From Manis javanica (lineage: Eukaryota; Chordata; Mammalia; Pholidota; Manidae), in the NCBI RefSeq assembly GCF_040802235.1, contig NC_133156.1, forward strand, positions 26,555,343 through 26,619,342: 64,000 bases of DNA, read 5' to 3'. How positions within the stretch are numbered: the first letter of the stretch is position 1; each line of letters starts with the position of its first letter. The notes beneath the pieces are model-generated. The model saw only the letters and a program-made list of their open reading frames with translations. It did not search any database and was not told where the DNA came from. This document shows, in pieces, positions 12,401 to 26,545 of this stretch. The translations under genes and the position numbers were made by a program.

Positions 12401-14689
12401 CATAGTAACTGCTTAAAGTTTTAAAGTCACGGAAGTGATGGACAATTTTTCCCAGTGGAAACAGTCACAAATAAGCTTGCTCTGGTGTATGTCCGTATCA
12501 CAGCCTTCCAAACACCACGCCTATCTCAAACTGGCCCAGGTGGACACATGCCAAAAAGCCATTCTGCCTCTGCTTCAAGAGGGTAGTGCATCCTGGGCAT
12601 GGGGGGTGGGAATGGGGAAAGGTAGAGAGGAGAGAAGGGAGGGACTAAAGAGATGGGACAGTTCAGAGGCCGAAAGACTGAGAATCAAAATCACCCACCT
12701 CAATCCTCATACACCAAGGCTAAGGCCCACACCTGCCCCTCTCAGAGCCCTCTTGCTTCTGTGCTTCCACACCTCTACCTTCCACCACCACCCAGAAATG
12801 GCCGTTATGGTTTCCTCATTATATTGTCAATATGCAATCTTTTTTATGGTTGAAAAGTAATAATCTCAAGAAATAATATGCAGATAGACTAAGGCTCAAC
12901 AGATGCACTTTCTTCAAATGTCTATTTTTTTTTGAAGAGTGTCTTTGGAACTGCAAGTGGGTATATCTTTGGGAAGGTGGGATCAGTGGGCTGAAACAGA
13001 CTGGTTATGTAGTGGTCCTGCAGAGTAAAGATTTAGCTGTTGTAAGGTAGTCCTGAGACTGCCCAAGCTTTAATACATATGGATGGAGAGAAACAGTCAT
13101 GTTTAGAAAGTCTGTTCATTATATTTTGACATTTCATATACCACAAATCACGAAGGATGCTTAGGGCAGGGGGGTGACCCCATTATATTTTTATAAGCCT
13201 CTTTCTTTTTCGGTGCTTTGTTGAGCTTTAACATTTGGCAAAGTTAGACAAATATTTTCTCTTTCCTTCTAACTCTGAAGTGCCAGATCTATCCCAGGAT
13301 AGATAGGGCATTCCATAAAAAAGGAAAGAGACTAGAAATGGACTGGGTGGAGGAGGCTCCTGCTAAAGGACACGGATGTCCACAGAGGGGTGATCTGTAA
13401 GGTGGGCCATGGAATTAAGCAGGGCCACTGTCTCTAGCAGCCTCTGTCTAGTCTCTGCCGACACCAGTGCCCCTGAAAGCAGGCACACAGTTCGCGGCCC
13501 TCTCCTGCTTGATGCATGACTTGTGTGCTGGGGTTTCACCTTCCTTTGCCCCTTAGTGTCTTGGCTTTGGATCAAGATAGTAGGTAGACAGTGAGATGCA
13601 GCTGACAATCAGTTTGAGGCCTGGGCTTTCAGAGTATCCCCAATGTGGGGCAGGACAGGAATGAATGACCTGGAGCCTAACTCCTCCCTGAAGTACCTTC
13701 TCCTAGGGAAATTCCTCCCATTCCCTGTGGCACAATAGCTAATACCTATAGAGGCCAAAAAACGCAGGCCAAGACAAAATGAAGAGTGATGCAGGCAAAA
13801 ATGCAGTTTGCAGACCAAAAAGGATTTGGCTTTGAATGATAAAGCTGTTTACATCCCTGTTTCAAGGTCAGTGAGTCACTGCCTTCCCTTCTGGCCTGTG
13901 TAGACCAGAAAGCTAAACTGTATACTAGCCTTGGATGATATAAGATAGAACCTGCAATTATTTTCTTAAAGAAGCATTGAGGGCTGGGAGCCAAGTAGAC
14001 AGGAGTTGCATCAAAGGCCATCCCTTTCCATACCACATATGTGTCTAATGGAGGAAAAAAATAGAAGGACTTGAACAACTACCACCAGTTCAAGACTAGA
14101 AAGAATGTCAGTCTTGGAACTGCTATTAGCACTTTTCACTAGCACTATATTCCCTTTATTTAAGGGAGAAAACCCTCAGTTCTACAGTGGTGCATGAGTC
14201 TTTGTAGAGGCTATTAGCCCCTTAGCACTTTATTCACTTTATTTAAGCGGAAAAAATTTTTTTCACAAAAAAATTAGGTAAGACCTTCTCTCTATTTATT
14301 ACTGGACTAAATTCAGAATGTCTGAAGTCTAGATGAATCAGACAACAAAGGCCTCCAGCCTCTACCAGGAATAAATACAGGTACTAACTAACTAATGTTC
14401 TGAGACATTCTGCCTCCCTCAAAGCAGAATCTGCAGATTTCAAGCTGGGCTCCTCGTATGAGGTGTCTGGAATCTCTCTGAGGCAAAGAAATCACTAGGC
14501 CGCTTGCCCAGCCTCTGCAGAGTCCTTGAACTTCTGCCACCATATTCAACTTATCAGCCCACTGGGAGCTGCCACATCTAGCTGACAGAATTCAACAGAC
14601 AATAAAAACATCTCTTTAAGACACAAGAAATGTCATTGAAATCTTCTCTCAGACTATTCCAAATTTGGTATCCCGAATGAAAACAGATG

Positions 14690-14830
14690 TGAGGAGATGC
14701 ATTACAGCAGTGAAAAGAAGAGTCTGAATTTTAGTCCTGTCACAAATATGCTGGGTGACCTTGAACAAATGACTAAGCTTTAGTTTATCTTAAATACACA
14801 AGGGGAAGAGTGACATAGGCCATCTCTAAT
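14690..14830 (+). mobile_element. MIR relic
   Basis: CTGGGTGACCTTGAACAAAT, then TAGTTTATCTTAAATAC with a short purine run, is MIR-like though well diverged. Confidence 0.5.
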
Positions 14831-17800
14831 TCCCTCCTCACTCTGTCGTATGTGCTTGAATTGGTGTCTAGGACCAAAAAACCTTAACGTCACTCTGATT
14901 CGTGGAACCTCCAGTGGATGTGCACATATGTATCTATATATATGTACACATACATGGACCCACGTAATTCTGGTTGCCTTTCTTCTTTGGAAAACTTGCA
15001 GATTTGTTTTTTCTTTTGCTCCACTTTATGAAAGATGAACAGTGGTGGGGAAAGAACATCAGTCATTATAAAGTCAAAGATACCATTATGAATTAGGAAT
15101 GGAGCCCGCTCACGAAGACAATATCATTAATGTAGAAGGATTAGCAATAAAGTACATGTATTTCCTCATAGAAAATCAAACTAGATGGATCCTTTCAGTC
15201 AGTTTTTAGATGGCTCCAAGAAACCGAAGTATACTTTTTTTTTGGTCAGAACAATACTTCCTTAATTTCTTCTTCAGTTTGTGCACAAAGGCTATCATGC
15301 CTTCGGGGCTACCCATGCCACGCACTGTGGCAGGGGTAAAACTGATTAGGTGTCATGAATGGCTTACTGGATTTCAAATCCTTTACATGTACAGACCAGT
15401 ATTTATGCACAGAAGGAGAACTGAACACTGGGGATTTTATCCACCTCCAAAACTGCAACCATTCCTAGGAGCCAAATTTAGATACCAACTTTGCTTAGAT
15501 ATCAATGAAGCAGACAGATAGTAATATCAATAATTTCTCATCTATTTGCAAAAGAATCTCTTTGTTTCAAGAGCAGCCAAAATAAATGGATCAACCAGCT
15601 CTGCCGCCCTCTGGTCCTTTCGAGCATTCAAGAGTCTATTCTCGGCTTAGGCTATTGGAAGTGACCAAGGACAGGCATGCATAGAAAGGAAAGGATGTGT
15701 GTGTGTATGTAAATTTAGTGTTAATTTTGTTTAAAGTCTAGAAAGATAAAAGTTCACTTGATTGAAACTATTTCTTCTTCTAAGTTGTCAGTAAATAAGG
15801 AATGTATCACTCTAAGAGGCTTATCAATATTTTTCACAGGCTATTTTTTTCATACTATAGAGAAAATAAATATGAAAGGAAATGGTTCCTTTCCTTCAAA
15901 GTATGCATGTTTATAAGCATTAAAAACAGATGGTGTTTTTTGAGGCCCCATGATATTAGACTGCAAAGTAGATTGGTGCCCCAGCTAAACTGGAACCATC
16001 ACCAATAAGTTAGTCTTTTGTGAAAATCAGATTCCTTAGTTAATTGCCACACACTGAAATTGGAGGGAGCTGAGGCATCACCATGCCTGCCATAATGCCC
16101 CCTTAGTAGAAGCTGGCAAGCAGAGGGCTCATCTGTACCAGCTTTAGGACTCGGGTCGAGATCTGAGATTTGCAGCTATTCCCCAGTCTGACTGGAAGCC
16201 CAGCCCAGGGTCTATGAATACTACACTGGAAGGTATAGGATTTATTCAACAAACACCTTTTGTACATGGTACCCACCCTCTATCCCAACTCTGAGGAGGC
16301 AGGCAAGATCGGGCTTTGTCTGTGGGCTGTTTCTCAGACTGACTAGAAAGCTTGCTCTCTGAGTGCAGCGCTGTTAAGTGGAGTGGTAAGGAGTGTTGAG
16401 AAACGGTGAATGGACCTCCAGTCACTGACATAAGACATTTTTAATACGTGAACCAATCAGAGCAAAATTCTCTAAATAGGCAGGCAGGAAATAGGTTAAA
16501 ATACAATTCAGCCTTTTTCCCTCCAATAAGCCCCCTCTCAGAAACCAACTCCAGAAATTTGAATTGAGAACCCTCTTATTTTCCCACAGCTCTCTGCAGG
16601 CAAACAGGCACTTCTCCTGACCAATGGAAGGAGGGAAGAAATTCGCCATGCTTTGAGAGAGCTGGCTGGCTTTTACTGTCTGTATGGGTGTAAACAGAAA
16701 AGCATGTTGGAAAGGCTTTGGGCTCATATCCCGAAATACCAATGGACAGGGAGCACTTCTTGGATAGGTTGAAATTATTGTAGAAATAAAGAACTTTAAA
16801 AAATTTTGAAATGCTTCCCTCCCCACCTCCATCCAATGTGAAGAGGGTGAATCCAGTGACATTTTTCTGACTGCCCCAACTGAAGATCTCAGACTATTAA
16901 GGACAAGGGTGCTCTGTACAAATTTCTCCCAGGCCTGAGTAATCCAGCTTTCTGAGGGCCCAGACTAGATGACACGTCTACCAAATGACTATCCCGCTGC
17001 TTCCTTAAGGATTTCTCAGGCTGTAAAGATAGCAAAGGCAGGGGATAGGTTCGCTCATACGTGGGTGCTATTTCATGCTGTTTGATGGAGCCATGCAGTT
17101 ACTTAAAGCAGTAATTAAGGTGCTTTATCATTCTCTGGAACAGCAAAATGAGTTACAAAGTTGAAATTACTGTCCAATAATTTTTAGGATCATTAAGCCT
17201 TCTCCAGCTAGTACTCAGGTCATTACTTCTCCCTCTTCTGCTCTCCCCTCCTGCCTCCTCCCTGTCAGCATTTCCTCTGTTTCGTCAGTTCGTGCATCTC
17301 CTCTGGCAAGACCAAACCCCACCAGGAGCTGGGTGGGGTATGGGAGTAGGCTAGAACACAAGTTAGTGGCTCCCATCTCATTTGTTTTAAGGCTGCAATT
17401 TCCATCCCTCCTCTTGCCCATGCATTTTTTAATTTCTGCTCCAGAAAATTTCCTGGAACATTGGTCGAGAAGTCGAGAATGGCGAGGCAAAAATGCACCC
17501 TTCAGAGAGCCCAGTGATGAAAACCACATCCTACACGAGGCCATTCACCAGCTAGAGAGCAGGACCAGCGACCTGATGTGGGGATGGAAGACAGTTGCTG
17601 GCTGCATATGGATTCCAAGCATAATGACTCTCCCATCCCCACACTTGCCCTGTTCACAGTTCCCTGCAATGCCTTGTTCTTAGCCTGCCTTTGTACAGAT
17701 TCAACTCTTTCCTTATGCAACTTCAGAAACCCAGGATCCTATTTAAACACACCTGCTTCTGAAGTGGGCACAGGTCAATGGGAAGTGGGTCCTTGTTCTG

Positions 17801-19369
17801 GCCTGCCTCAGGCTCACCATGGAAACACAGGGAAGCTTTGTCACCCATCCTGTCCTGCTCAGTCCCCTGTAGAAAGAGGGAGTTGAAGATTTTTCAAAGC
17901 CAAACTGCAGACACATTGATGCGTGAAAGAAAAATGGGCACACCATATGTTATAAAAGGTGTCACTGTTTCCCCATTTCACTGTCAAGCTTCAAGCACAA
18001 TGCCAGGCCTTCTGGAAGGCAGGTACAGATAAGTTAACAAAGAGGAGATGTCTTAGCCCTTCAGATTACAATCTTAATTTTTTGGCCATGAACCTCAAGG
18101 TATTTCACAGCACTGATGGACTTGCCTCTAGCACTAGCTTCTCACCTGAGAATCCCATCAAACATCAGGACAACATTCCACTCTGGTATTTTAGCATGTA
18201 TGTCCTGTGAAGGCTGTAACCCATTTCCCATGGCAGGGGTTTGAATTTTCTCTGCCAGAGCCTCTGTAAGAATCAAAGAGAAACACATCAGAGCAGAACA
18301 TGTGGAAAAAAACCCAGAGAAGTAACTCCAACTCCAAATACCCTACCAGCCTATATCCCCCCACCACACAATTTAATCATAACAAGAAAACTTCCAGCAA
18401 GATATAAGAATGTTTTCCTGTTTGTCCCTGCTACTCCAGCTGCAGTCACAGGCAGAAAAAGTGGGACTGCTCCAGACTACTGGGAAGGTTCCCATAAATC
18501 CATACCATTAGCTAGCCTATACTAATAAAAAGAAAAAATATCACAGCAGGTGTAGCCAGAGTCGAGCCAGCTCTCTCCACACCCCTCTCCCCAACCTCCA
18601 AACAAAACCTCACCCTGGCAATGATGTTTTTGAAGCTGCTTCCACTCTCCTGTAGCTCCAACAAACACTCCTTATTATCAGAAAACACTGCTCCTGTCTT
18701 TCCCAACAGGGACATATTTATGCTTTGTATCAATGGAATCTCTTCCGAATGTTTATAGGATAACATTATGACAAATGTTCTTCACTCCACCTTCATCTGG
18801 CCCTGGAATTAATGAGAGTATTGCAGATTGAAACTTTTTTCTTGTTCCCAAGGTTAAAAATTAGTAACTTACAGAACAATTTTAGATTTTTCATAGGATA
18901 ATAAAATAGAAATCATATTGCAAACCACTTCCAACCCTTGCCCCCCATCACCACATAGCCACTTCCTTCTTTGCCCCGAAAGATTAAAATCAGGGATAGT
19001 AAAGGCCTCTAGGATGGATAGATGTGTGATCAAATAAATCAGTGAAATGGTAATTGTATAATGCAGGTAGTTAATGTAGAAGCTGTCACTCTAAAATTCT
19101 TTCACCTTTTCCCATTTCCTGGGAGCTTCAGTATGCCCATCTGTAAAATAGGTGTACTGAATCAGTTAGGCTTGAAGGGTTTTCCCAGCTATGAAGTGCT
19201 TTTGCTGTGTTGTTAAAGCCTCTTCTCCAGCTGTCTTTTAGTTGCAGAAAAAAAAAAAAACAAGGACTTCCCCCCAGACTCTACATGGTTTTAAGGGGTC
19301 CCACTCCTCATCCTCTCAGCTCTCCTCTCTAAACCTATTTGTAGTTCTTCCTTAGTGCAGAGGAAAGGT

Positions 19370-19520
19370 CACTAGTTTGGAGTTAAAAGGCTGACATACG
19401 ATCATAGGCACATGATCCTGAGGCAAGACCATTCTCTCTCTGAACCTTGGTTTCTTTTTGTATTGAGGGATACCACAGGTCCACTGTCTAGATAAAATGC
19501 ATAATGAATGTTAATTCCAC
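19370..19520 (+). mobile_element. MIR relic
   Basis: A MIR-type order is visible: a stretch resembling TTGGAGTTAAAAGGCTGACA, then TCTCTGAACCTTGGTTTC, then TGTATTGAGGGATACCA. Confidence 0.5.
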
Positions 19521-19889
19521 CCACATAAACTGTAAAACATTCTCATTATCTCAACCTCACTGAAATCCTTACCATTTCTGTTTGCCAGAAGAGGTCATCT
19601 AAAAGCTTCCCTACGAACAGAGGCCGGCTCCCAGCAAGCCAAATACAATGACACAGCTGCCAATCCAGGGAAGCCCCAAAGACTTCTTCTCCAGAGAACC
19701 ACCTCATGCTTGCCTCAGTGTCTGCACGTGCACTGAAAGACCTCTCAGTTCTCATCCTGAATTCCCTTACCACCTCTTTCTCATTTGAGTACTAATAGAA
19801 GGCACTACAATCACTCCTCTTAGTTGTCACCACATGTGGATGGACTGACTAGTAACAGATGACGAATGATTGTTGACTATCACAGTATT

Positions 19890-20060
19890 GCTATTGAGCA
19901 TCTACTGTCTGACATACACTTTATATACTTTAATTCCCACAATGGACAAATCTTTTTTCTCATTTTATAGGTGAGAAACAGACTCAGAAACAGTCTTTAA
20001 TTTGTTAGCCCAACTCAAAGCCTTGCCAAAGATTGGACATGATTCCACAGATGACGGGAA
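19890..20060 (-). mobile_element. MIR relic, antisense
   Basis: TTGAGCATCTACTGTCTGAC, then TTTTCTCATTTTATAGGTGA and GAAACAGACTCAGAAACAG follow the antisense MIR core. Confidence 0.6.
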
Positions 20061-21739
20061 GCTGAGTTTTGGCGGTATGACATGTATTTAACTCTTCAGC
20101 TTAACTGTTTTTAACCTTCAGTAAATTATTTCACTCTGTGACCTTAGTCACCCACATGTAAAAAGCTCTATCATCCCAAACTAAGTATAAAATCAAGTAA
20201 ATAATATGGTAGTTTAGTCATTAAAAAGCAGTATATAGATGAGACATTTATTAGATCATGTTAATGTAAATGAATACCACACTGGGGTAAAAATATGGAC
20301 CCTTTTGCCTAGGTACAGTCCAGTATACACTAAAAGTTAACTTCCTATAATCTGCTAAATGTCAAGGAATATTATCCTGTACTAGACTGGAAATCAAACC
20401 TTTTTGTTCAACAACTAAACAAGACATCCTTGGCCACCTACTTCTTGGAACCTGGTAATAAACAATCTAAATCCAGCAGCCCACTGTAAAAGGTTCAGAG
20501 CCTACTAATCCAGTTTTTGGTGCATGAAGGATTTGGAGTTGATATGGGGCCATTTTCTGGCTGTAGAATGTGTAAGAGTAAAATGAGTAAACAGGGTAGG
20601 GTGGGAATAGGTGGCACTAGGGGGAGAGTGTTTGTGATTCTGCATGAGATCATCATGTGCTAGGAATGGTGTGCATCTGGCCAGAATCAATGGTAAGGAC
20701 TAGACCTTTTCTGAAAGTCTTCAGTCTAGGATCCCTGTAAAACATTCGTTCAACTAAGAACCTAGTACAAACAGTGCACAAGGAAGAGGAGCCAAAGATA
20801 AGCAGCATCCCTAACTACTGAACTGACCGTGTGGTAAGACGTGATATGGTTATGAATAACTAATTCAAGGGAAGGTGTGGTAACAGAACAGGCAAAGGCA
20901 AGAGTTCAGTCAAAGGAACAATCCACAGTATCTTGGAGAATGCAGTAATTGAGCTTAGACTCTAAAAAAGGTTATCCATAGCAGTCTAGTATTTGGATTC
21001 TAATTATGGTCTCACCCACCTTTCAAAGGGTTAAACACAGGTAACCACTTCCCCCAAGTAGGTGTTCAGGTAAAGAGAAACACCTCTTTATATACCCATT
21101 ATGACTGACTATTAAACGTGGCAGCCTGATCAATGTTCCAGTAAAGGGCCTTCTAATGGTGCTTTACTACCACACCAGCTCTGGAAATGAAGTGGGAAAA
21201 TGGAATTACAGGGAAGTACATGGATATACCCCTCCCCCATAAACATTATTTTGTAACTAGAAGCTGCTGCTTGTCTCCAAGTCTTTGGTTCCTGACTTGC
21301 AATCGTCTAGATAACTTGTTATATACAAACCAACCAGACCAGTTCATGGGACACAGCCTCTACTTACACTCCGTAGGGCCCACTTGGCCTCATCCAAGAA
21401 GCTTGGCCTTCCAGGCCCTGAACTACAGCAGTGATGGCAGGAATGTCTTTGTTACTGCTCTGCCTGCTAGGGCAGTTCCTTCTGTGTATAGTTCTAGATG
21501 CTGGTGAGCAAAGTGGCATGCTGAATGGACCCTATTTAGTGGCTTCAAGTGAGATTCAGGGGGTGTCCAGGTGACCGCTATGTAGATGCACTTAACAATT
21601 TTTCAAAACATCGCAGTCTGGAGAAAACAGCCTAGCCTTTCAAGGTTCAAGTTGGAAGTAGAGGAGGTCTCAAAAGTTAAGTGTCATAGCCAGGACTAGA
21701 ATATGCTCTTTCCAGTTTTTTTATCATCTTTGTTTTTAA

Positions 21740-22480
21740 CTTCCACCTACTACTTACTAAATCTACTATATGGCAAGGCAATGTACAATGACAACAGGGC
21801 ATTAGGAAAAAACACAGCCTCTTTTCTTAAAGGAGGAACAATAGAAGTATTGAAATATTACTAATGTGGAAAGCAAGAAATATGTAATAGAGACAGTGGT
21901 GTGGGCAGACAGCATGGGGTGGACAGAAAATAAACCATGGATCATTTCAAGGTTTAAGGGCCATTTGAGCAGTAGTTCTTTGAAGATAGATGAGATTTTG
22001 ACACATGTGGAAAGAGTATTCCAGCTGAGGGGAAAACATGAGTAAAAACATGGAGGTAAAAAACAAAGGGTATAATACAAGGTACAGTGATTATCCATTT
22101 GGCCAAAGCATAATGAATAGTCAGCATGTTTGGATAGATTTGGTATCTATTGTAACCTTAAAAGCGGAATAAGGGGGTCAGAAGTCAGGTATGGCAGTTC
22201 TCAAAGACCAACTGATAGGATTTTATTTTGTGAGCAGAGCAGCACATTTCATCTCCTTTCTAAGAGCTGGCACTTCCAGCCTAACTCAAATTTTCCTGTT
22301 TTTTGGGGGAACTTATCTTCTCCATGTCAGTATAGGAACTCCTAGAACTTCTGGTCTTCAAGGGCATTAATTCAGCCCAACAAGTATTAAGCAAGTAGCT
22401 TATGCTAGGGAGATACTAGAATAGGGATAATAAAAGTAAAGTCATGGTTCTACACTGAGCTTACTATTCTAGTGATTCTG
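21740..22480 (-). mobile_element. L2 relics
   Basis: L2-like antisense text is visible around 21,760-22,130 and again at 22,370-22,480 (CAACAAGTATTAAGCAAGTA, CTACACTGAGCTTACTATTC). Borders are uncertain. Confidence 0.45.
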
Positions 22481-25255
22481 AGGAAGTACTTCTAGTTTTA
22501 TCTTTTGTCAAATATCAAGCCAATACTTGGTACAATGCAGGTATTTCTGAGAGAACTTGTGATCCAAATACTATTACCTTTTGTGGCTCTGAAGTATCAA
22601 ATAGAGCTGACCTGCAAGTACTGCCTAGCATGCACTTTTCAATTCTCAGCTCTGCCTAAAAGGGACTTCTCCCAACCTTAGAGAACATCTCTCCATTCAA
22701 AGCATGAAATCGTACTGATAAAGTGAAAAAGGGAAAGGGGAGCAGAAGCCAAATATGAATAGGGAAAAGAGGCAAAATGTAACTGGTTTTTAATGAAGTC
22801 ATTACTAGATGTAAAGAGAAGAGTTTCATTCAGAACAATTTACCTTTCTTAATTGTTTAGAATGTTCTGGAAAAGTGGTATTACTTATCCTAGTAAATCA
22901 GATTGCTCCAAATCTTTCTTAAAAAGTGGTAGTAACGTATCAAGTAGTTTACTAAACTCAATTTTTCCTTAGATCTCTACCTCATTTAAAGGTGTACCAC
23001 GCTCAACATGCCATTTAGCCTGAATAATTGTAAGAGACTAAAAAACTGAATGTTCCTACAGCACATTTCAGGCATTCAAAACTATTTCACATTTTAATGG
23101 TTCAGTCTTCCAATATTTAATCCCACCGTATTTTTGACACTAGCAATAGTTAAAATGAGACGAATGAATTAAAACCCAAAGGGATGCATCTTGCTCCTTA
23201 AGTATATTGGACATAGATAAAATGCCTACCAAATGTGTTTCATGTATATATGTTACACAAACAACAGTGTAGCTTTCTCAAAGACAGCCCCACAGACACT
23301 TTCTACTTTCAAGACAAACACAGCAGTGACGTCAGCCAGACTCCCAATCAGTTTGAAAACCTGGACAGAACGTATCTTCAACTGTTGTAATTAGAATTGA
23401 AATGTACAAAGGGAACGACAAAGCAACCAAAACCAAACCCTTAGTACTTTTAAGCTCTGTGTGTCAGATTGCCAAAGGATGTCCATGTCTGTTTGAATCA
23501 ACATCACAGGTGACCTGTTGGCTAAACTCTTTTATCTAAAACCAAGGCAAACTTCTGCAATGTAAGTAACCAAGTGTCATTTTGGGTTAAGAATGGTTGG
23601 TGCATGATTGTGAAGGACACTGACTGGTCACTACTTAAGTGTTCAAACATACTGAAGTGCTTCCAAATCACACATTATTTGGTCCTCTTTCCCACAACAG
23701 GCCATTTCCTGAAACCTCATTCTCAAAGTTGACTGGCCCAGGGAACCCATGGGAGACCAAATCTTGCTGCCCTAGCTGTGTGAACACATTGGAGCCATAC
23801 TTGGAAACTGGCCCATGGAGAACTGAGGGTAACAGTACTATTAGTGATACCCAATTCATATAGCTAGGACAGTGTCAGATTGATTTAAAACATTCCAAAT
23901 GAATTGTAACATCATATAAAGGCTCAAAGTCAACTACTGGGGAAAAGTGTATTTTAACTATGTAATTTATATTTCATAAATTTTCAATTTTTTTCACTTA
24001 AAATTCATCAGCAAAGATGAGCCAGTTTCTACCAATATAACCAGTGTACAATCTCCAGTCTTACCCTTTGCCAAAGCAAATGACTTCAGCTTAACAGGAA
24101 GTCACTCCAAAGGACCTGCCCTTCAGGTTTTCCACATTTTAACCATTTAGGTATTTGCACAAGACCTACCCCTTTGTCGTAAAAGATGCAGGATTTGATG
24201 TTTAGGCAAAAGAGCAAATCCCACATTAAATTCATTAAATGATTCTACATTCCTTCTTCCAAAAAGGTAGTTCAAAATGTGACATGAGACATGGGCTAAA
24301 AAATTTGAACAGCTCCAGATGTTACCTGAAACCTCACAATTTGTTTTATTACAGTTAACTATTCAAATTTTAACCCCAAAGAACAAAGTAGGGCACCATG
24401 TCATTCTTAGGTCACAGTGCCAGCAACTGACTGGGAGAGTCTGTTACAGGTCAGCAACTCCAAGTTACGGTTCTGTGATTCCAGTACTTTTGGGACAAAA
24501 TGTGAAAAATATGCTGGACTGGGCAGTGTGAATTAGTTAAGCTACAAAGTGCTTGAGTACCCATGATGAAAGAGGTTCAAGATGATTCATACTTACTATA
24601 TGACACCAGAAAAGTCACAAGCCCAGATAGTAACAACTGACAGCCAAAGCAGAAGAGATTTCTAAGTAGCCTGTGGACATCTTAAACAATTGGCCTGGAA
24701 AATTGGGTCAGAATTCTCACAAAGCTCCTCATTCTTTCCCAGAAGAAAACGTGTCTTTTGTATGGAAATTTCTTTGTATATATGTATAAACTTGGTAGGC
24801 CTTAATGCTGCATTTAAGGATTTGTCTGGCTACTACCTTAAGCAGCGTGTTAAGCAATCGCTTCCTTAATGTTAACATTTTTACTTCTTACTGAACTCTT
24901 AAACCTTGAACAACCAATTCCCTTTCAACCCTTACCCTTCTGTTTTCTGCATGAAGTCTTAGAAGTTATGGCAGTTACTTTTTGGCTTGTACAAAAAAAA
25001 ATCTATTTCTGCAGTTCAAAGATGTACAATTTCAGTGATACTTGTATATAAAATATATTTATTGAACCATCCATATACACATACATGCTTATTCCAATGG
25101 AAAAAAATTAAAAGTTTTCTGAAATTTTTTCTGTGGTTAACTCATTTGTGACTATTTAACCAACTTTATATGTAAGAGAGCTTTGGAAGTCTTGCAATCA
25201 CCCCAGAGGGAATACATATAACCTGGAAAAACATTTCATTTAAGACAAGGCTTTC

Positions 25256-26545
25256 TGTTGTTCATTCAGTAAGTATTTATTGATAGGTACTATGGGAGAT
25301 ACAAAGATGACTCAAGACACAGAACCTGCCCAGAAGGAGCTTACAATCTAACAGGGGAGACAGAACACATAACATGGAATACACGATCAGAGCTATGTTT
25401 CGGTAAGATGAATCTAATATTGTACATAAAGGAGGCTGGGGGTCTAAGAGGTAAAGGAGTCTGAGAGGCCACTGAAATTATCTAGGTGAGGAGGAAGATG
25501 TGAGAGACTGCTGAGGTAGAGCTGACAGGACTTACTGGAGACTGTATGTGGAGTAAGAAAAAAGCAGATGACTTGTGGCATGGGTGATGGTATGAACGGA
25601 GTAGGTTTGCATTAAGAAAACTAAAATTGACACATAAAATTCTTCTGCATAAAACAAAGTGCTTGGGATAATATACTGGGCACAATCAAAGAAAGGGCTA
25701 ACTACCCAGACCAGGGACAGAAGTACCTCAAAACATCCAGTGACTTCCTTCTCTGCCCAGCCTTCAAATTTCCCACCCATCTCCTCACTATTAAATGTAA
25801 TAGCACCTAAAATTTATTAAGTTCTATTTTTAAGCATGCCGTTATTCAACCTAATGAGTCATCCTTAAGGACTCTGACCTTCAAGTCACTGTGCTCCCTG
25901 GTGGAATACAGGGGATCAGTCCCATGGTCCTTGTCCTCTAGGAGCTTATGGTCTAATAGGTAGTAAAACAGATAACCTGTCATTCTAACTCTAGGCTGAA
26001 GGGGAAGGTTATGAGCTAGGAGAACGGTGTGCTGTAGAACACCTATTTTAAAAAACGAAGGTTGCAACAAACAGGAAGGACAACGTGGATGAGAAGTGGG
26101 AAGTAAATGAGAATGAATTTATTCCTCACTTCAAATTTTGGCCAGATCAAACCCAAAAAGGGGTTCCTTACTCTTGCTGCCAATCTTTTTTCTTAGGGGA
26201 AGAAAACAGCTCTTCAATTGGGTCTTGGAAAAATAACTTCAATGGCAAGAGAGAGGAGTGGGGAGAGGGAGTGAAGATGCAAGTCTACCTTCAAGGGAGA
26301 GAGAAGGCACTTGAAGCCATGGAATCAGCAATGCCTGGCTTATTAGAGGAACCTTAAATAGTTCAGCACAGCTGGAACATCACTTCCGTGAATAATGAAA
26401 TTACTGCAAAGGAAGATTAGGACCCCGATACATACACGGTACTGCCAGGCACTCAACAGGATACATGCCTAAGACCAAATTGCCGCCCCTTAGGAGCTTA
26501 CAGTTACAACAATACAAGGTGGAAAAAGCACCACAATGTACAGAA
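25256..26545 (-). mobile_element. L2 relics, several fragments
   Basis: Clear antisense L2 3'-end text lies at 25,258-25,385 (TTCATTCAGTAAGTATTTAT, AGGAGCTTACAATCTAACAG). Related text follows near 25,890-25,985 (CTAGGAGCTTATGGTCTAAT), 26,190-26,350 and 26,430-26,545 (TTAGGAGCTTACAGTTACAA). Confidence 0.65.

Larger units (their letters stand above)
12401..22000. other. Intergenic region between GLRA1 and G3BP1 3' ends
   Basis: I see no exon of a known protein family, no RNA gene and no CpG-rich promoter here. MIR-like relics are recognisable near 14,700-14,830, 19,090-19,190, 19,370-19,520 and 19,890-20,060. The longer frames (for example 15,210-15,521 plus, 16,422-16,862 minus, 17,333-17,683 plus) have no recognisable domain and overlap frames in other phases, as expected by chance. 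Confidence 0.7.

Noticed and set aside
15210..15521. 103-codon plus-strand frame
   Set aside because: No recognisable family, isolated in intergenic DNA, with chance-like composition.
16422..16862. 146-codon minus-strand frame
   Set aside because: No domain resemblance, and a second overlapping frame is open on the same strand. Nothing supports an exon.
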